From contig NZ_FQVG01000002.1 in NCBI RefSeq assembly GCF_900129265.1, positions 1-64,000 on the forward strand: a stretch of 64,000 nt of DNA, read 5' to 3'. Below are positions 16,345 through 25,618 of the stretch, one piece after another. Origin of the DNA: Caloramator proteoclasticus DSM 10124. Lineage in GTDB: Bacteria > Bacillota > Clostridia > Clostridiales > Caloramatoraceae. Numbering within the stretch: the first letter of the stretch is position 1; every line of letters starts with the position of its first letter. The notes below the pieces were generated by a model that ran no database searches, was not told the origin of the DNA, and saw nothing but the letters and a program-made list of their open reading frames with translations. The position numbers were made by a program, and so were the translations under genes.

Positions 16345-18396
16345 ATGGCTCAATCTCTTGTAATAGTTGAGTCACCTGCTAAGGCAAAAACAATAGGAAA
16401 ATTTTTGGGAAAAGGATATAAGATTGCTGCTTCAATGGGACATGTAAGAGATTTACCTAAGAGTCAATTAGGTGTTGATATAGATAATAACTATGAACCT
16501 AAGTATATAACAATTAGAGGTAAGGGCAAACTTATTGACGAGTTAAAAAAGGAAGCAAAAAAATGTCAAAAGGTTTATCTTGCAACAGACCCAGATAGGG
16601 AAGGAGAGGCTATATCCTGGCACCTTGCTACCATTCTGGGCCTTAATTTTAACGATGAGTGTAGAATAGAATTTCATGAAATAACTAAGAAGGCATTAAA
16701 TGAGGCTATTAAAAATCCCCGCAAAATAAATATGAATTTAGTTAATGCACAACAGGCAAGAAGAGTTTTAGATAGATTAGTAGGTTACGAAATAAGCCCT
16801 ATTTTGTGGAAAAAGGTCAAGTGGGGTCTTTCTGCAGGTAGAGTACAATCAGTAGCGGTAAAGTTAATCTGTGAACGTGAACAGGAAATCAATAATTTTA
16901 TACCTGAAGAATACTGGTCTATTACTGCAAAATTAAAGAATAAAAACAAGCAGTTTGAAGCTAAATTTTATGGAAAAGCAAATGAAAAGATAGAACTTAA
17001 AAATAAAGAGCAGGTTGATGAAATTTTAAATAATTTAAAAGATACAGAATTTAAAGTTGTGAATGTTAAGAAACAAGAAAAGAAAAAGAGTCCAATGCCA
17101 CCTTTTACAACAAGTTCATTGCAACAGGAGGCCTTTAAAAAATTGAATTTTACAACTAAAAAGACTATGTCTATAGCTCAACAGCTATACGAAGGTATAG
17201 ATATAATAGGTGAAGGAACTGTAGGTTTAATAACTTATATGAGAACAGATTCAGTAAGAGTATCAGAAGAAGCACAAAGGGAGGCAAAGGAGTATATACT
17301 TAATAATTTCGGTAAGGAATATACATCAAATACAACTAAAAATTATAAAACAAAAGGAAATGTTCAAGATGCCCATGAAGCAATAAGACCTACTTCAGTT
17401 AATAGACATCCTGATAACATAAAGGATTCTTTAACAAATGATCAATACAAATTATATAATCTAATTTGGAATAGATTTATAGCAAGCCAAATGTCTGAAG
17501 CTGTTTATGATACTACATCTGTTGATATTACAGCAGGTGATTATCAATTTAAAGCTACAGGAAGTATTTTAAAATTTAATGGATACCTGTCCGTATACCA
17601 ACAGGATGAAGATGAAAAAGAAGCAAAGTTACCAGAAATAAATATTAATGACGTATTATCGTTAATTAATTTAGATAGCAAACAACACTTTACTCAACCA
17701 CCAGCAAGATATACTGAAGCTACATTAGTAAAGGTTCTTGAGGAAAAAGGAATTGGAAGACCAAGTACATATGCACCTATTATTAGTACTATATTAGAGC
17801 GTGGATATGTTGAAAAGGAAAAGAAATATTTTATACCTACAGAATTAGGTGTAATAGTAACAGAACTTTTAAACGAAAATTTTAAGGATATAGTTGATGT
17901 TGAATTTACTGCGGAAATGGAGAAGAAACTTGATGAGATAGAGGAAGGACAGGAGAATTGGGTTGAAGTTGTGGATTCCTTCTTTAAACCATTAAAAAAA
18001 CAAATTGAGTTAGCTGAGAATACAATTGAAAAGGTTTCAATAGAAGAAAAGGTTGAAGTTACAGATATTAAATGTGATAAATGTGGAAGAAATATGGTAA
18101 TAAAAAAGAGTAAGTATGGTAAATTTCTTGCCTGTCCAGGTTATCCTGAATGTAAAAATACTAAACCTATTTTAGATGAGCTTGATGTTAATTGTCCATT
18201 ATGTGGAGCTAAGGTTGTTGTAAGAAGGAGCAAAAAAGGAAAGACATTTTATGGATGTAGCAATTATCCAAAATGTAACTTCGTAAGTTGGGATAAACCT
18301 ACAAACGAAAAATGTCCAAAATGCGGAGAAACACTTTATGAAAAGAATGTTAAGGGAGAAAAAAAGCTTGTATGTATAAATAAAAACTGCAAATAA
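16345..18396 (+). CDS. topA: DNA topoisomerase I
   Basis: This 683-residue type IA topoisomerase relaxes negative supercoils. The TOPRIM domain begins SLVIVESPAKAKTI and contains DPDREGEA. The catalytic tyrosine lies in GLITYMRTDS (about residue 300). Three C-terminal four-cysteine zinc ribbons follow from about residue 575: CDKCG, CPLCG and CPKCG, each with a second cysteine pair. Length fits Firmicute TopA. In Bacillus trmFO and xerC follow topA; here hslV follows directly. Confidence 0.98.
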   Translation: MAQSLVIVESPAKAKTIGKFLGKGYKIAASMGHVRDLPKSQLGVDIDNNYEPKYITIRGKGKLIDELKKEAKKCQKVYLATDPDREGEAISWHLATILGLNFNDECRIEFHEITKKALNEAIKNPRKINMNLVNAQQARRVLDRLVGYEISPILWKKVKWGLSAGRVQSVAVKLICEREQEINNFIPEEYWSITAKLKNKNKQFEAKFYGKANEKIELKNKEQVDEILNNLKDTEFKVVNVKKQEKKKSPMPPFTTSSLQQEAFKKLNFTTKKTMSIAQQLYEGIDIIGEGTVGLITYMRTDSVRVSEEAQREAKEYILNNFGKEYTSNTTKNYKTKGNVQDAHEAIRPTSVNRHPDNIKDSLTNDQYKLYNLIWNRFIASQMSEAVYDTTSVDITAGDYQFKATGSILKFNGYLSVYQQDEDEKEAKLPEININDVLSLINLDSKQHFTQPPARYTEATLVKVLEEKGIGRPSTYAPIISTILERGYVEKEKKYFIPTELGVIVTELLNENFKDIVDVEFTAEMEKKLDEIEEGQENWVEVVDSFFKPLKKQIELAENTIEKVSIEEKVEVTDIKCDKCGRNMVIKKSKYGKFLACPGYPECKNTKPILDELDVNCPLCGAKVVVRRSKKGKTFYGCSNYPKCNFVSWDKPTNEKCPKCGETLYEKNVKGEKKLVCINKNCK

Positions 18397-18466
18397 TAAA
18401 ATCAGAAAAATTGCACAAATCTTATTGTAAAAATTAAAAAATTTGTCGAAAATAATAAAAAATATG

Positions 18467-18495
18467 TTGCATAATCGTTTGCATTATGTTATAGT
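18467..18495 (+). promoter_or_regulatory. Promoter for hslV-hslU-codY
   Basis: TTGCAT (18467-18472), 17 bases, TATAGT (18490-18495), with extended TG at 18487-18488. It lies in the 175-base topA-hslV gap. A CodY box was sought here and not convincingly found. Confidence 0.6.
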
Positions 18496-18571
18496 TATAT
18501 TGCTGATGGGAAATAAACAATTCTAAAAATTTTAAAAAATGATTTTATAAATGGTACTGGGGGTTATTAGT

Positions 18572-19102
18572 ATGTTTAAGGCAACGACAATAGTTGCTGT
18601 AAAGAATAATAATATGGTAGCAATTGCAGGTGATGGACAAGTAACTTTTGGAGAAAATACTATTATAAAATCATCTGCAAATAAAATACGTAAAATATAT
18701 AATAACAAAGTTTTGATTGGTTTTGCAGGCTCAGTGGCGGATGCCTTTACACTTGCTGAAAAATTTGAAGATAAACTAACAGAATATAATGGAAATTTAA
18801 GAAAGGCCGCTGTAGAACTAGCAGGTTTTTGGAGAAGTGATAAGGCACTTAGAAAGCTTGAAGCACTTATGATTGCAGCAGATAGGGAAACTCTACTAAT
18901 TATATCTGGTGGTGGAGAGGTTATAGAACCTGATGATGGTATTGCTGCAATAGGTTCAGGAGGTATGTATGCATTAGCAGCAGCAAGAGCCTTAAAGCAA
19001 AATACAACACTCACCCCAAAGGAAATAGCATTTAAATCATTAGAAATTGCATCTGAGATATGCGTTTATACAAACAGAAACATTAATGTATTGGAGCTTT
19101 AA
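18572..19102 (+). CDS. hslV: ATP-dependent protease subunit HslV (ClpQ)
   Basis: This 176-residue proteasome-like peptidase forms the core of HslVU. TTIVAV followed by GDGQVTFG is the family N-terminus. The likely catalytic threonine is preceded by Met-Phe-Lys-Ala, so processing must remove four residues rather than only Met. [14 protein letters not shown] is the C-terminal core motif. The ATG at 18572 follows GGGGG; an in-frame ATG at 18551 lies upstream of that site. It is followed by hslU and codY, as in Bacillus. Confidence 0.96.
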   Translation: MFKATTIVAVKNNNMVAIAGDGQVTFGENTIIKSSANKIRKIYNNKVLIGFAGSVADAFTLAEKFEDKLTEYNGNLRKAAVELAGFWRSDKALRKLEALMIAADRETLLIISGGGEVIEPDDGIAAIGSGGMYALAAARALKQNTTLTPKEIAFKSLEIASEICVYTNRNINVLEL

Positions 19103-19117
19103 ATTGGGGGGATATAA

Positions 19118-20506
19118 ATGGAACAACTAACTCCGAAAAAGATAGTTCAAGAACTTGATAAATATATAATAGGTCAAAATGAAGCAAAAAAGATGGTGGC
19201 AGTTGCTTTAAGAAATAGATATAGGAGAAGATTGGCATCCGATGATATAAAAGAAGATATAATTCCAAAAAATATTTTGATGATTGGTCCAACTGGTGTA
19301 GGTAAGACAGAAATAGCAAGAAGGTTAGCAAAACTTGTTAATGCACCTTTTGTAAAGGTAGAGGCAACTAAATTTACTGAAGTTGGCTATGTTGGAAGGG
19401 ATGTTGATTCCATAATTAGAGATTTGGTAGAAAATTCTATTAGACTTGTAAAGGAAGAAAAAATTAAAGAGGTAGAAGAAAAGGCACTTGAAATGGCAAA
19501 AATGAGGGTAGTTGATGTAATAGCACCTCTACCAAATAAGAAAATAAATAAAAATCCCTTCGATTATATTTTTGGATTTCAAAATGAAAATAAAAATGTA
19601 AGCCTTAATGAAAGTGAAGAAGATATTAATTTAAAACGTCAGCAGATATTACACCAGCTTGAACAGGGGTTGCTTGACAATGTGGAAATAGAAATAGAAA
19701 TAGAGGATAGTTCAACACTTCCATTTGAGGTTATAGCTGGTGGCAATATAAGTGATTTAAACATAAATTTTGAAGATTTATTAGGTGGGATTCTTCCAAA
19801 AAAGAAAAAATCTAAAAAAGTAAAGGTAAAGGATGCACTTAATATTTTTAAAAATGAAGAAGCAAATAAATTACTGGATTTAGATGAAATAAATAAAATA
19901 GCAGTAAAAAGAGCAGAAGAAGATGGAATTGTGTTTATTGATGAAATAGATAAAATAGCTGGCAAAAATAATAAGAGTGGTCCTGATGTTTCGAGGGAAG
20001 GTGTTCAAAGAGATATATTACCTATTGTAGAGGGAAGTACTGTTAATACAAAGTATGGTCCAGTAAAAACCGATCATATATTATTTATTGCTGCAGGAGC
20101 CTTCCATGTTTCAAAGGTGTCAGATTTAATACCTGAACTACAAGGGCGTTTTCCAGTTAGAGTTAAGTTAAATGATTTAACTAAAGAGGATTTTGTTAAG
20201 ATATTGATGGAACCAAAAAATGCTTTAATTAAACAGTATAAAGAGTTACTTAAGGTTGAAGGAATAGAGTTGATATTTACTGAAGATGGTATAGAGGAAA
20301 TTGCTGAAGTTTCATATAAAATGAATATGACAAGTGAAAATATAGGTGCAAGAAGACTTCATACTATTATAGAAAAAGTTCTTTTAGATGTTTCTTTCGA
20401 AGCACCAGATTTAGAAGAAAAAGTTATAACTGTTAATAGAGAATATGTAAAGCAGAGAACCACAGAATTGGTTAAAGATACTTCAGAAAAAAATTATATA
20501 ATTTAG
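19118..20506 (+). CDS. hslU: HslU (ClpY), ATPase of the HslVU protease
   Basis: This 462-residue AAA+ unfoldase feeds substrates to HslV. It starts [20 protein letters not shown], has Walker A GPTGVGKT (about 57-64), [18 protein letters not shown], an intermediate domain (about 110-245), Walker [11 protein letters not shown] and a sensor region ending in GARRLHTI. Length is normal. It begins 15 bases after hslV, with codY close behind, so all three are probably one operon. Confidence 0.97.
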   Translation: MEQLTPKKIVQELDKYIIGQNEAKKMVAVALRNRYRRRLASDDIKEDIIPKNILMIGPTGVGKTEIARRLAKLVNAPFVKVEATKFTEVGYVGRDVDSIIRDLVENSIRLVKEEKIKEVEEKALEMAKMRVVDVIAPLPNKKINKNPFDYIFGFQNENKNVSLNESEEDINLKRQQILHQLEQGLLDNVEIEIEIEDSSTLPFEVIAGGNISDLNINFEDLLGGILPKKKKSKKVKVKDALNIFKNEEANKLLDLDEINKIAVKRAEEDGIVFIDEIDKIAGKNNKSGPDVSREGVQRDILPIVEGSTVNTKYGPVKTDHILFIAAGAFHVSKVSDLIPELQGRFPVRVKLNDLTKEDFVKILMEPKNALIKQYKELLKVEGIELIFTEDGIEEIAEVSYKMNMTSENIGARRLHTIIEKVLLDVSFEAPDLEEKVITVNREYVKQRTTELVKDTSEKNYII

Positions 20507-20520
20507 AAAGGAGAATGATT

Positions 20521-21300
20521 ATGTACAGCTTACTAGAGAAGACAAGAATGTTAAATAAAATTTTACAAAAATCAGCAACTGAGCCAGTAGTATTTGGGGA
20601 TATTTGCAAAACTTTAAGTGAGGTTATGAACTGCAATGTTTATGTTGTAAGTAGAAAGGGAAAAATACTTGGATATCAATTAAGGGATGAATTTGAATGC
20701 GATATAGTTAAAAACACAGTTATTAGAGAACAAAAATTCCCAGAAGATTACAACAATAGTATAATGCAAATATCAGAAACAAAGCCTAATGTAAAATCAA
20801 AGGGTGTTTGTGTTTTTGAAAATGATGTTAATTGCCTTTTTGCAGATAAAATAACAACTATAGTTCCTATTATAGGAAATAGAGAAAGATTAGGAACACT
20901 TTTAATAGCAAGATTTGGAGAAGAATTTACAGATGAAGACTTAGTTCTTGCTGAATACAGTGCAGCTATTGTTGGTATGGAAATAATAAGATCAAAGCAG
21001 GATGAAATAGAAGAAGAAGCAAGAAAGAAGGCAGTTGTTCAACTTGCAATTGGAACACTTTCATATTCTGAATTAGAAGCAGTTGAACATATCTTCAATG
21101 AACTTGATGGAAATGAAGGATTACTTGTAGCAAGTAAAATTGCAGATAAAGTAGGTATAACAAGATCAGTAATAGTAAATGCACTTAGAAAATTTGAAAG
21201 TGCTGGTGTAATTGAATCAAGATCACTTGGTATGAAGGGTACTCATATAAAGATACTTAACGATAAGTTACTTGATGAATTAAAGAAGCTAAGAAGCTAA
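20521..21300 (+). CDS. codY: Global transcription regulator CodY
   Basis: This 259-residue protein senses branched-chain amino acids (and GTP in Bacillus) and represses nutrient-limitation genes. The N-terminal GAF domain covers about residues 1-155. The C-terminal winged helix contains [20 protein letters not shown]. The length equals B. subtilis CodY when the ATG at 20521 is used; AAGGAG (20508-20513) has better spacing to it than to the ATG at 20515. A terminator starts inside the last codons. Confidence 0.98.
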   Translation: MYSLLEKTRMLNKILQKSATEPVVFGDICKTLSEVMNCNVYVVSRKGKILGYQLRDEFECDIVKNTVIREQKFPEDYNNSIMQISETKPNVKSKGVCVFENDVNCLFADKITTIVPIIGNRERLGTLLIARFGEEFTDEDLVLAEYSAAIVGMEIIRSKQDEIEEEARKKAVVQLAIGTLSYSELEAVEHIFNELDGNEGLLVASKIADKVGITRSVIVNALRKFESAGVIESRSLGMKGTHIKILNDKLLDELKKLRS

Positions 21301-21320
21301 TTTTTAGCTTCTTTCTTTTG
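21291..21320 (+). terminator. Terminator after codY
   Basis: AAGAAGCTAA (21291-21300) pairs with TTAGCTTCTT (21304-21313), then TTCTTTTG. The 5' arm is the end of the codY coding sequence. Confidence 0.75.
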
Positions 21321-21363
21321 TAAAAAATATGAATAAATTTTTCTTTATTTGTTAAAATAATTA

Positions 21364-21392
21364 TTGATTATATGACAAATCTATGTTATACT
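21364..21392 (+). promoter_or_regulatory. Promoter for rpsB-tsf
   Basis: TTGATT (21364-21369), 17 bases, TATACT (21387-21392). It leads into a leader of about 100 nt before rpsB. Confidence 0.65.
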
Positions 21393-21413
21393 ATCAATCG
21401 TGAAAAAAACACA

Positions 21414-21473
21414 CACTCTACAATTTTTAAAAGGGTGCCTGTAATAAGGCCTTTTAAAAAAATGAGTAGAGTG
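21414..21473 (+). ncRNA. Structured rpsB leader
   Basis: CACTCTAC (21414-21421) pairs with GTAGAGTG (21466-21473). It encloses an 11-bp stem formed by 21424-21434 and 21450-21460 with a 15-nt loop. The nested stems sit between the promoter and rpsB. Feedback by S2 on its own leader is known in E. coli; here it is inferred only from position and structure. Confidence 0.5.
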
Positions 21474-21499
21474 GAGGAATAAAACCAGGAGGTGCCTAT

Positions 21500-22216
21500 A
21501 TGTCAGTTATTCAAATGAAGCAATTATTAGAAGCTGGTGTTCATTTTGGACATCAAACAAGAAGATGGAATCCTAAAATGTCACAGTACATCTTCACTGA
21601 AAGAAATGGTATTTACATCATTGACCTTCAAAAGACTGCAAAGAAATTAGAAGAAGCATATGAATTCGTTAAGAATGCAGCAGCAGAAGGAAAAGAAATT
21701 CTATTTGTAGGAACAAAAAAGCAAGCTCAAGATTCAGTTAAGGAAGAAGCCATTAGATGTAATATGCATTATGTAAATGAAAGATGGCTTGGTGGAATGC
21801 TTACAAACTTCAGAACTATCAAGACAAGAATAGCAAGACTAAATGAACTTCAAAAGATGGCTGAAGATGGTACATTCGATCTTCTTCCAAAGAAGGAAGT
21901 TATAAAGTTAAAGAATGAAATGGAAAAGCTTGAAAAGAACCTTGGAGGAATCAAGGAATTAGCTAAGCTTAATAAAATCGATAAGGACAACATAGTTCTT
22001 TTCGTTGTTGACCCAAGAAAGGAAAAGAATGCTGTTGCAGAAGCAAGAATACTTGGTATACCAGTAGTTGGTATAGTAGATACTAACTGCGATCCAGATG
22101 ATGTTGATTATGTAATACCAGGTAATGATGATGCAATAAGAGCAGTTAAGCTAATTGCATCAAAGATAGCTGATGCTGTACTTGAAGGAAGACAAGGTGA
22201 ACAATTAGCAGAATAA
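21500..22216 (+). CDS. rpsB: 30S ribosomal protein S2
   Basis: This 238-residue ribosomal protein contains [23 protein letters not shown] at its start, given here in family form: [30 protein letters not shown] and [20 protein letters not shown] follow. AGGAGGTG precedes the ATG. It pairs with tsf, the near-universal arrangement, with a hairpin in the gap. Its codon use leans towards the pattern of highly expressed genes. Confidence 0.98.
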   Translation: MSVIQMKQLLEAGVHFGHQTRRWNPKMSQYIFTERNGIYIIDLQKTAKKLEEAYEFVKNAAAEGKEILFVGTKKQAQDSVKEEAIRCNMHYVNERWLGGMLTNFRTIKTRIARLNELQKMAEDGTFDLLPKKEVIKLKNEMEKLEKNLGGIKELAKLNKIDKDNIVLFVVDPRKEKNAVAEARILGIPVVGIVDTNCDPDDVDYVIPGNDDAIRAVKLIASKIADAVLEGRQGEQLAE

Positions 22217-22221
22217 TATTA

Positions 22222-22258
22222 AAAGGTAAGGGTAAAGGGTATCTTAACCCTTACCTTT
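22222..22258 (+). other. Perfect 12-bp hairpin between rpsB and tsf
   Basis: Positions 22222-22233 pair with 22247-22258 without mismatch around a 13-nt loop. There is no U-tract (AATAAC follows), so it is more likely an mRNA-stability or processing element, or a partial terminator, than a full stop. Confidence 0.6.
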
Positions 22259-22282
22259 AATAACATTAAGGAGGAATCGGTT

Positions 22283-23200
22283 ATGCAAATTACAGCTAAG
22301 ATGGTAAGTGAACTAAGAGAAAGAACTGGTGCTGGAATGATGGATTGTAAAAAGGCACTTGTTCAAGCAGAGGGAGATATGGAAAAGGCTATTGAAATCC
22401 TTAGAGAAAAGGGATTAGCAGCAGCTGCTAAGAAGGCAGGAAGAGTTGCTGCTGAAGGTGTTGTAGAAACATACATAACAGAAGATGGTAAGACAGGTGC
22501 AGTTGTTGAAGTTAACTGTGAAACAGACTTCGTTGGTAAGAATGATGACTTTGTAAATCTTGCTAAGAATCTTGCTAAGCAAGCAGCTTATTCAAAGGCT
22601 AATACAGTTGAAGAAATATTAGAAGAAAAGTACATAGCAGATGAAAATATGACTGTTAAAGAAGCTATAACAGCTTTAATAGCAAAGCTTGGAGAGAATA
22701 TGACTTTTAGAAGATTTGAAAGATTCAATGTTGAAAATGGTGTTATAATGGACTACATCCACGGTGGTGGAAGAATAGCTGTTATGGTTCAAGTTGAAGG
22801 AGCAACAAATGAAGTTGCAAAGGAAGTTGCAAAGGAACTTGCATTACAAATAGCTGCAGCAAATCCTTTATACCTTGTTAAGGAAGAAGTACCACAAGAA
22901 GTAATTGAAAAGGAAAGAGAAATATATAGACAACAAGCTCTAAACGAAGGAAAACCAGAAAAAGTTGTTGAAAAGATGGTTGAAGGTAGATTACAAAAGT
23001 ACTTTAAGGAAGTATGCCTAATAGAACAATTATGGATAAGAGATCAAGACAAGACTATAAGAAAGTTTGTTGAAGAAAAGTCAAAAGAAGCAAATGCAGA
23101 ACTTACAGTTAAGAAGTTCGTAAGATTTGAAAAGGGTGAAGGTATAGAAAAGAAAGAAGAAAACTTTGCTGAAGAAGTTATGAAGCAAACTAGGGCGTAA
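22283..23200 (+). CDS. tsf: Elongation factor Ts
   Basis: This 305-residue factor recycles EF-Tu by GDP exchange. The N-terminal domain has [19 protein letters not shown]; the core has [15 protein letters not shown], the TDFV contact with EF-Tu. Length is normal. It shares a transcript with rpsB and ends at a strong terminator. Confidence 0.98.
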   Translation: MQITAKMVSELRERTGAGMMDCKKALVQAEGDMEKAIEILREKGLAAAAKKAGRVAAEGVVETYITEDGKTGAVVEVNCETDFVGKNDDFVNLAKNLAKQAAYSKANTVEEILEEKYIADENMTVKEAITALIAKLGENMTFRRFERFNVENGVIMDYIHGGGRIAVMVQVEGATNEVAKEVAKELALQIAAANPLYLVKEEVPQEVIEKEREIYRQQALNEGKPEKVVEKMVEGRLQKYFKEVCLIEQLWIRDQDKTIRKFVEEKSKEANAELTVKKFVRFEKGEGIEKKEENFAEEVMKQTRA

Positions 23201-23203
23201 TTT

Positions 23204-23235
23204 AAAAAGAGAACACACCTGTGTTCTCTTTTTTT
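23204..23235 (+). terminator. Terminator after tsf
   Basis: Arms 23204-23216 and 23221-23233 pair perfectly (13 bp) around ACCT, with an unbroken T-run to 23235. One of the strongest terminators in the window. Confidence 0.92.
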
Positions 23236-23237
23236 AA

Positions 23238-23264
23238 GAAGGATATTTTAATTTTTGGTAGAAT
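23238..23264 (+). promoter_or_regulatory. Sigma-H-type promoter upstream of pyrH
   Basis: GAAGGATAT (23238-23246), 11 bases, GTAGAAT (23258-23264), then AT. It fits the sigma-H consensus and closely resembles the promoter of the second spoVS at 61307. It lies between the tsf terminator and pyrH. No sigma-A promoter of equal quality is seen in this gap. Confidence 0.6.
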
Positions 23265-23286
23265 ATATTAAGTTGGAGGTAATAAG

Positions 23287-23997
23287 ATGACAGCTCCAAA
23301 ATATAAAAGAGTTATGATAAAATTAAGTGGTGAAGCTCTTGCAGGTGAAAAGGGCTATGGCTTTGATTTTGATGTTATTAAAAGAATATCTGAAGAAATT
23401 AAAGATATTGTAGATATGGGTGTTGAAGTTGGTTGTGTTGTCGGCGGAGGGAATATATGGAGAGGTAGAAACGGAATAGATATGGATAGAACAACAGCCG
23501 ACTATATGGGGATGCTTGCAACTTGTATAAATGCTATGGCTCTGCAAGATTCATTGGAATCAATAGGTGTCAAAACGCGAGTTCAAACTGCAATAGAAAT
23601 GAGGGAAATTGCAGAACCATTTGTAAGAAGAAGGGCTGTAAGACATCTTGAAAAGGGTAGAGTTGTTATTTTTGCAGCTGGGACTGGAAATCCATATTTT
23701 TCAACAGATACTGCAGCAGCACTTAGAGCTGCAGAGATAGAGGCAGAAGCTATACTGCTTGCTAAAAAAGTAGATGGTGTATATGACTCAGATCCAAATA
23801 AAAATAAAGATGCCAAGAAGTTTGATAAATTGACTTTTATGCAGGTATTAGAAAGAGATCTAAAGGTAATGGATTCTACTGCAACATCATTATGCAAAGA
23901 TAACAATATTCCAATCATAGTTTTTGCACTTGATGAACCTGGAAATATTAAAAGAGCAGTACTTGGAGAAAACATAGGTACTGTTGTTGAAAATTAA
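23287..23997 (+). CDS. pyrH: Uridylate kinase
   Basis: This 236-residue bacterial UMP kinase makes UDP for pyrimidine synthesis. [26 protein letters not shown] and [15 protein letters not shown] are family motifs of the amino-acid-kinase fold. GGAGGT precedes the ATG. It begins a run of closely spaced genes (frr, small gene, uppS, cdsA and on). The promoter in front resembles those of sigma-H, which would be unusual for this gene. Confidence 0.97.
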   Translation: MTAPKYKRVMIKLSGEALAGEKGYGFDFDVIKRISEEIKDIVDMGVEVGCVVGGGNIWRGRNGIDMDRTTADYMGMLATCINAMALQDSLESIGVKTRVQTAIEMREIAEPFVRRRAVRHLEKGRVVIFAAGTGNPYFSTDTAAALRAAEIEAEAILLAKKVDGVYDSDPNKNKDAKKFDKLTFMQVLERDLKVMDSTATSLCKDNNIPIIVFALDEPGNIKRAVLGENIGTVVEN

Positions 23998-24014
23998 TAA
24001 AGGAGGTTTTTTTA

Positions 24015-24572
24015 ATGATTAAAGAAGTAATTGTTGCTTCTGAAGAAAAAATGAAAAAATCAATTGAGCTTCTTAAGAAGGAATTACAAGGACTAAAGGC
24101 CGGAAGAGCAAATGCTGCAATGCTTGACAAAATAACTGTTGATTATTATGGAACACCAACTCATATTGCACAGCTTGCTTCAATTTCAATTCCTGAACCA
24201 AGAGTTTTAGTAATACAACCTTGGGATAAAAATGCAATCAAGGATATTGAAAAGGCTATTCAAAAGTCAGATTTAGGTATTAATCCAACTAATGATGGTC
24301 AAGTAATAAGATTAGTTATTCCAGAACTTACAGAGGAAACAAGAAAAAATCTTGTTAAAGTTGTTAAAAAGCACGGAGAAGACACTAAAGTTGCAGTTAG
24401 GTCAGTAAGAAGAGATGCTAATGATAGATTAAAGGCACTTAAAAAGGAAGGTAATTTCTCAGAGGACGAAATAAAGAGAACTGAGGAAGAAGTACAAAAG
24501 ATAACTGATAATTTTATAAAAGAGATTGATAAATTAGTAGAAGCAAAGGAAAAGGAGATATTAACTGTATAA
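24015..24572 (+). CDS. frr: Ribosome recycling factor
   Basis: This 185-residue protein splits post-termination ribosomes with EF-G. It contains [14 protein letters not shown], the helical-domain motif, [20 protein letters not shown] and [24 protein letters not shown] precedes the ATG. Order pyrH-frr-uppS is conserved in Firmicutes, here with one small gene added after frr. Confidence 0.98.
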   Translation: MIKEVIVASEEKMKKSIELLKKELQGLKAGRANAAMLDKITVDYYGTPTHIAQLASISIPEPRVLVIQPWDKNAIKDIEKAIQKSDLGINPTNDGQVIRLVIPELTEETRKNLVKVVKKHGEDTKVAVRSVRRDANDRLKALKKEGNFSEDEIKRTEEEVQKITDNFIKEIDKLVEAKEKEILTV

Positions 24573-24573
24573 T

Positions 24574-24756
24574 ATGGAAGTGAAGAGTTTTTTAGCTCAT
24601 AAATTAGAGGATGTAGAAGAATATTTAAAGAAAAGTGGAATAGATTATGAGTTAATAGAAGTAGATAATCCTAAGGGAGTTAAAATTGGTGATGAAAAAA
24701 GGGTTATCAAGATAGTAGAAGATGCCTCCATAAAAATATACTATTCATATTTTTAA
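24574..24756 (+). CDS. Small protein of unknown function between frr and uppS
   Basis: This 60-residue protein (MEVKSFLAHKLEDVEEYLKK at the start) is mostly charged, with a short valine/isoleucine-rich C-terminus. It has no signal or membrane segment that I can see. Its ATG begins one base after the frr stop, and AAGGAGAT lies inside the end of frr, so it is probably translationally coupled. I do not recognise a family. Its base and codon use match its neighbours, which supports a real gene. A hairpin lies between it and uppS. Confidence 0.7.
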   Translation: MEVKSFLAHKLEDVEEYLKKSGIDYELIEVDNPKGVKIGDEKRVIKIVEDASIKIYYSYF

Positions 24757-24785
24757 TCAAATATAAAAAATAAATAAAGACTGTA

Positions 24786-24810
24786 ATGCCAAAGCTTTAA
24801 GCTTTGGCAT
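24786..24810 (+). terminator. Hairpin upstream of uppS, partial terminator or processing site
   Basis: ATGCCAAAGC (24786-24795) pairs with GCTTTGGCAT (24801-24810) around TTTAA. AAAAAA follows rather than a U-tract, and T-rich DNA only comes 8-15 bases later, so full termination is doubtful. Confidence 0.5.
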
Positions 24811-24840
24811 AAAAAATTTATTTTTATGAGGGAGGTAACG

Positions 24841-25605
24841 ATGTTATTTTTTAATAAGAAAAAAAAGAATGAATCCAAAAATTTTTTAGAAATGATTGAT
24901 AAAAATAAAATTCCAAAGCACATTGCTATAATTATGGATGGTAATGGTAGATGGGCAAAACAAAGAAATTTACCAAGAACTTTTGGGCACAAAGCAGGTG
25001 TAGAAACTATAAGAGAAATTGTTAAGGCATGTTCAGAACTTGGTGTAAAATATTTGACTCTATATGCCTTTTCAACAGAAAATTGGAAAAGACCAAGTGA
25101 AGAAGTAAATGCTCTTATGAATTTATTAGTTGAATATTTAAGATCTGAAGTTCAAGAACTACATAAAAATAATGTTGTGGTTAATTCGATTGGTGATATA
25201 AGTAAATTACCATTGATATGTCAGGAAGAGTTGAAAAATGCTTATGAAAAAACCAAAGATAATACGGGTTTAGTATTAAATCTTGCATTAAATTATGGTG
25301 GACGCGATGAAATAAAAAATGCAGTAATTAAAATTGCACAGCTTATAAAGGAAAATAAAATAGATATTGAAGATATTAATGAAGAATTGATAAGTAGTAA
25401 TTTATATACTGCAAATATGCCAGATCCAGATTTATTAATTAGACCAAGTGGTGAATATAGATTGAGTAATTTTCTATTATGGCAAGTAGCATATACAGAA
25501 TTCTGGTATTCAAATATATATTGGCCAGAATTTAATAGAGAACATCTATATAGAGCTATATATGATTACCAAAATAGAGATAGAAGATTTGGTGGTATAA
25601 AATAG
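24841..25605 (+). CDS. uppS: Undecaprenyl diphosphate synthase
   Basis: This 254-residue cis-prenyltransferase makes the C55 carrier for wall synthesis. HIAIIMDGNGRWAKQRNLP holds the catalytic Asp and phosphate-binding residues. LTLYAFSTENWKRP and the C-terminal DLLIRPSGEYRLSNF are signatures. The ATG at 24841 follows GGGAGGT (24830-24836); an in-frame ATG at 24826 is upstream of this site. cdsA follows after 13 bases, as in most bacteria. Confidence 0.97.
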   Translation: MLFFNKKKKNESKNFLEMIDKNKIPKHIAIIMDGNGRWAKQRNLPRTFGHKAGVETIREIVKACSELGVKYLTLYAFSTENWKRPSEEVNALMNLLVEYLRSEVQELHKNNVVVNSIGDISKLPLICQEELKNAYEKTKDNTGLVLNLALNYGGRDEIKNAVIKIAQLIKENKIDIEDINEELISSNLYTANMPDPDLLIRPSGEYRLSNFLLWQVAYTEFWYSNIYWPEFNREHLYRAIYDYQNRDRRFGGIK

Positions 25606-25618
25606 AGAAGGTGAAAAT

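Noticed and set aside
18397-18571. CodY box upstream of hslV-hslU-codY
   Set aside because: The best candidates differ from AATTTTCWGAAAATT at about five positions, no better than expected by chance in such AT-rich DNA.
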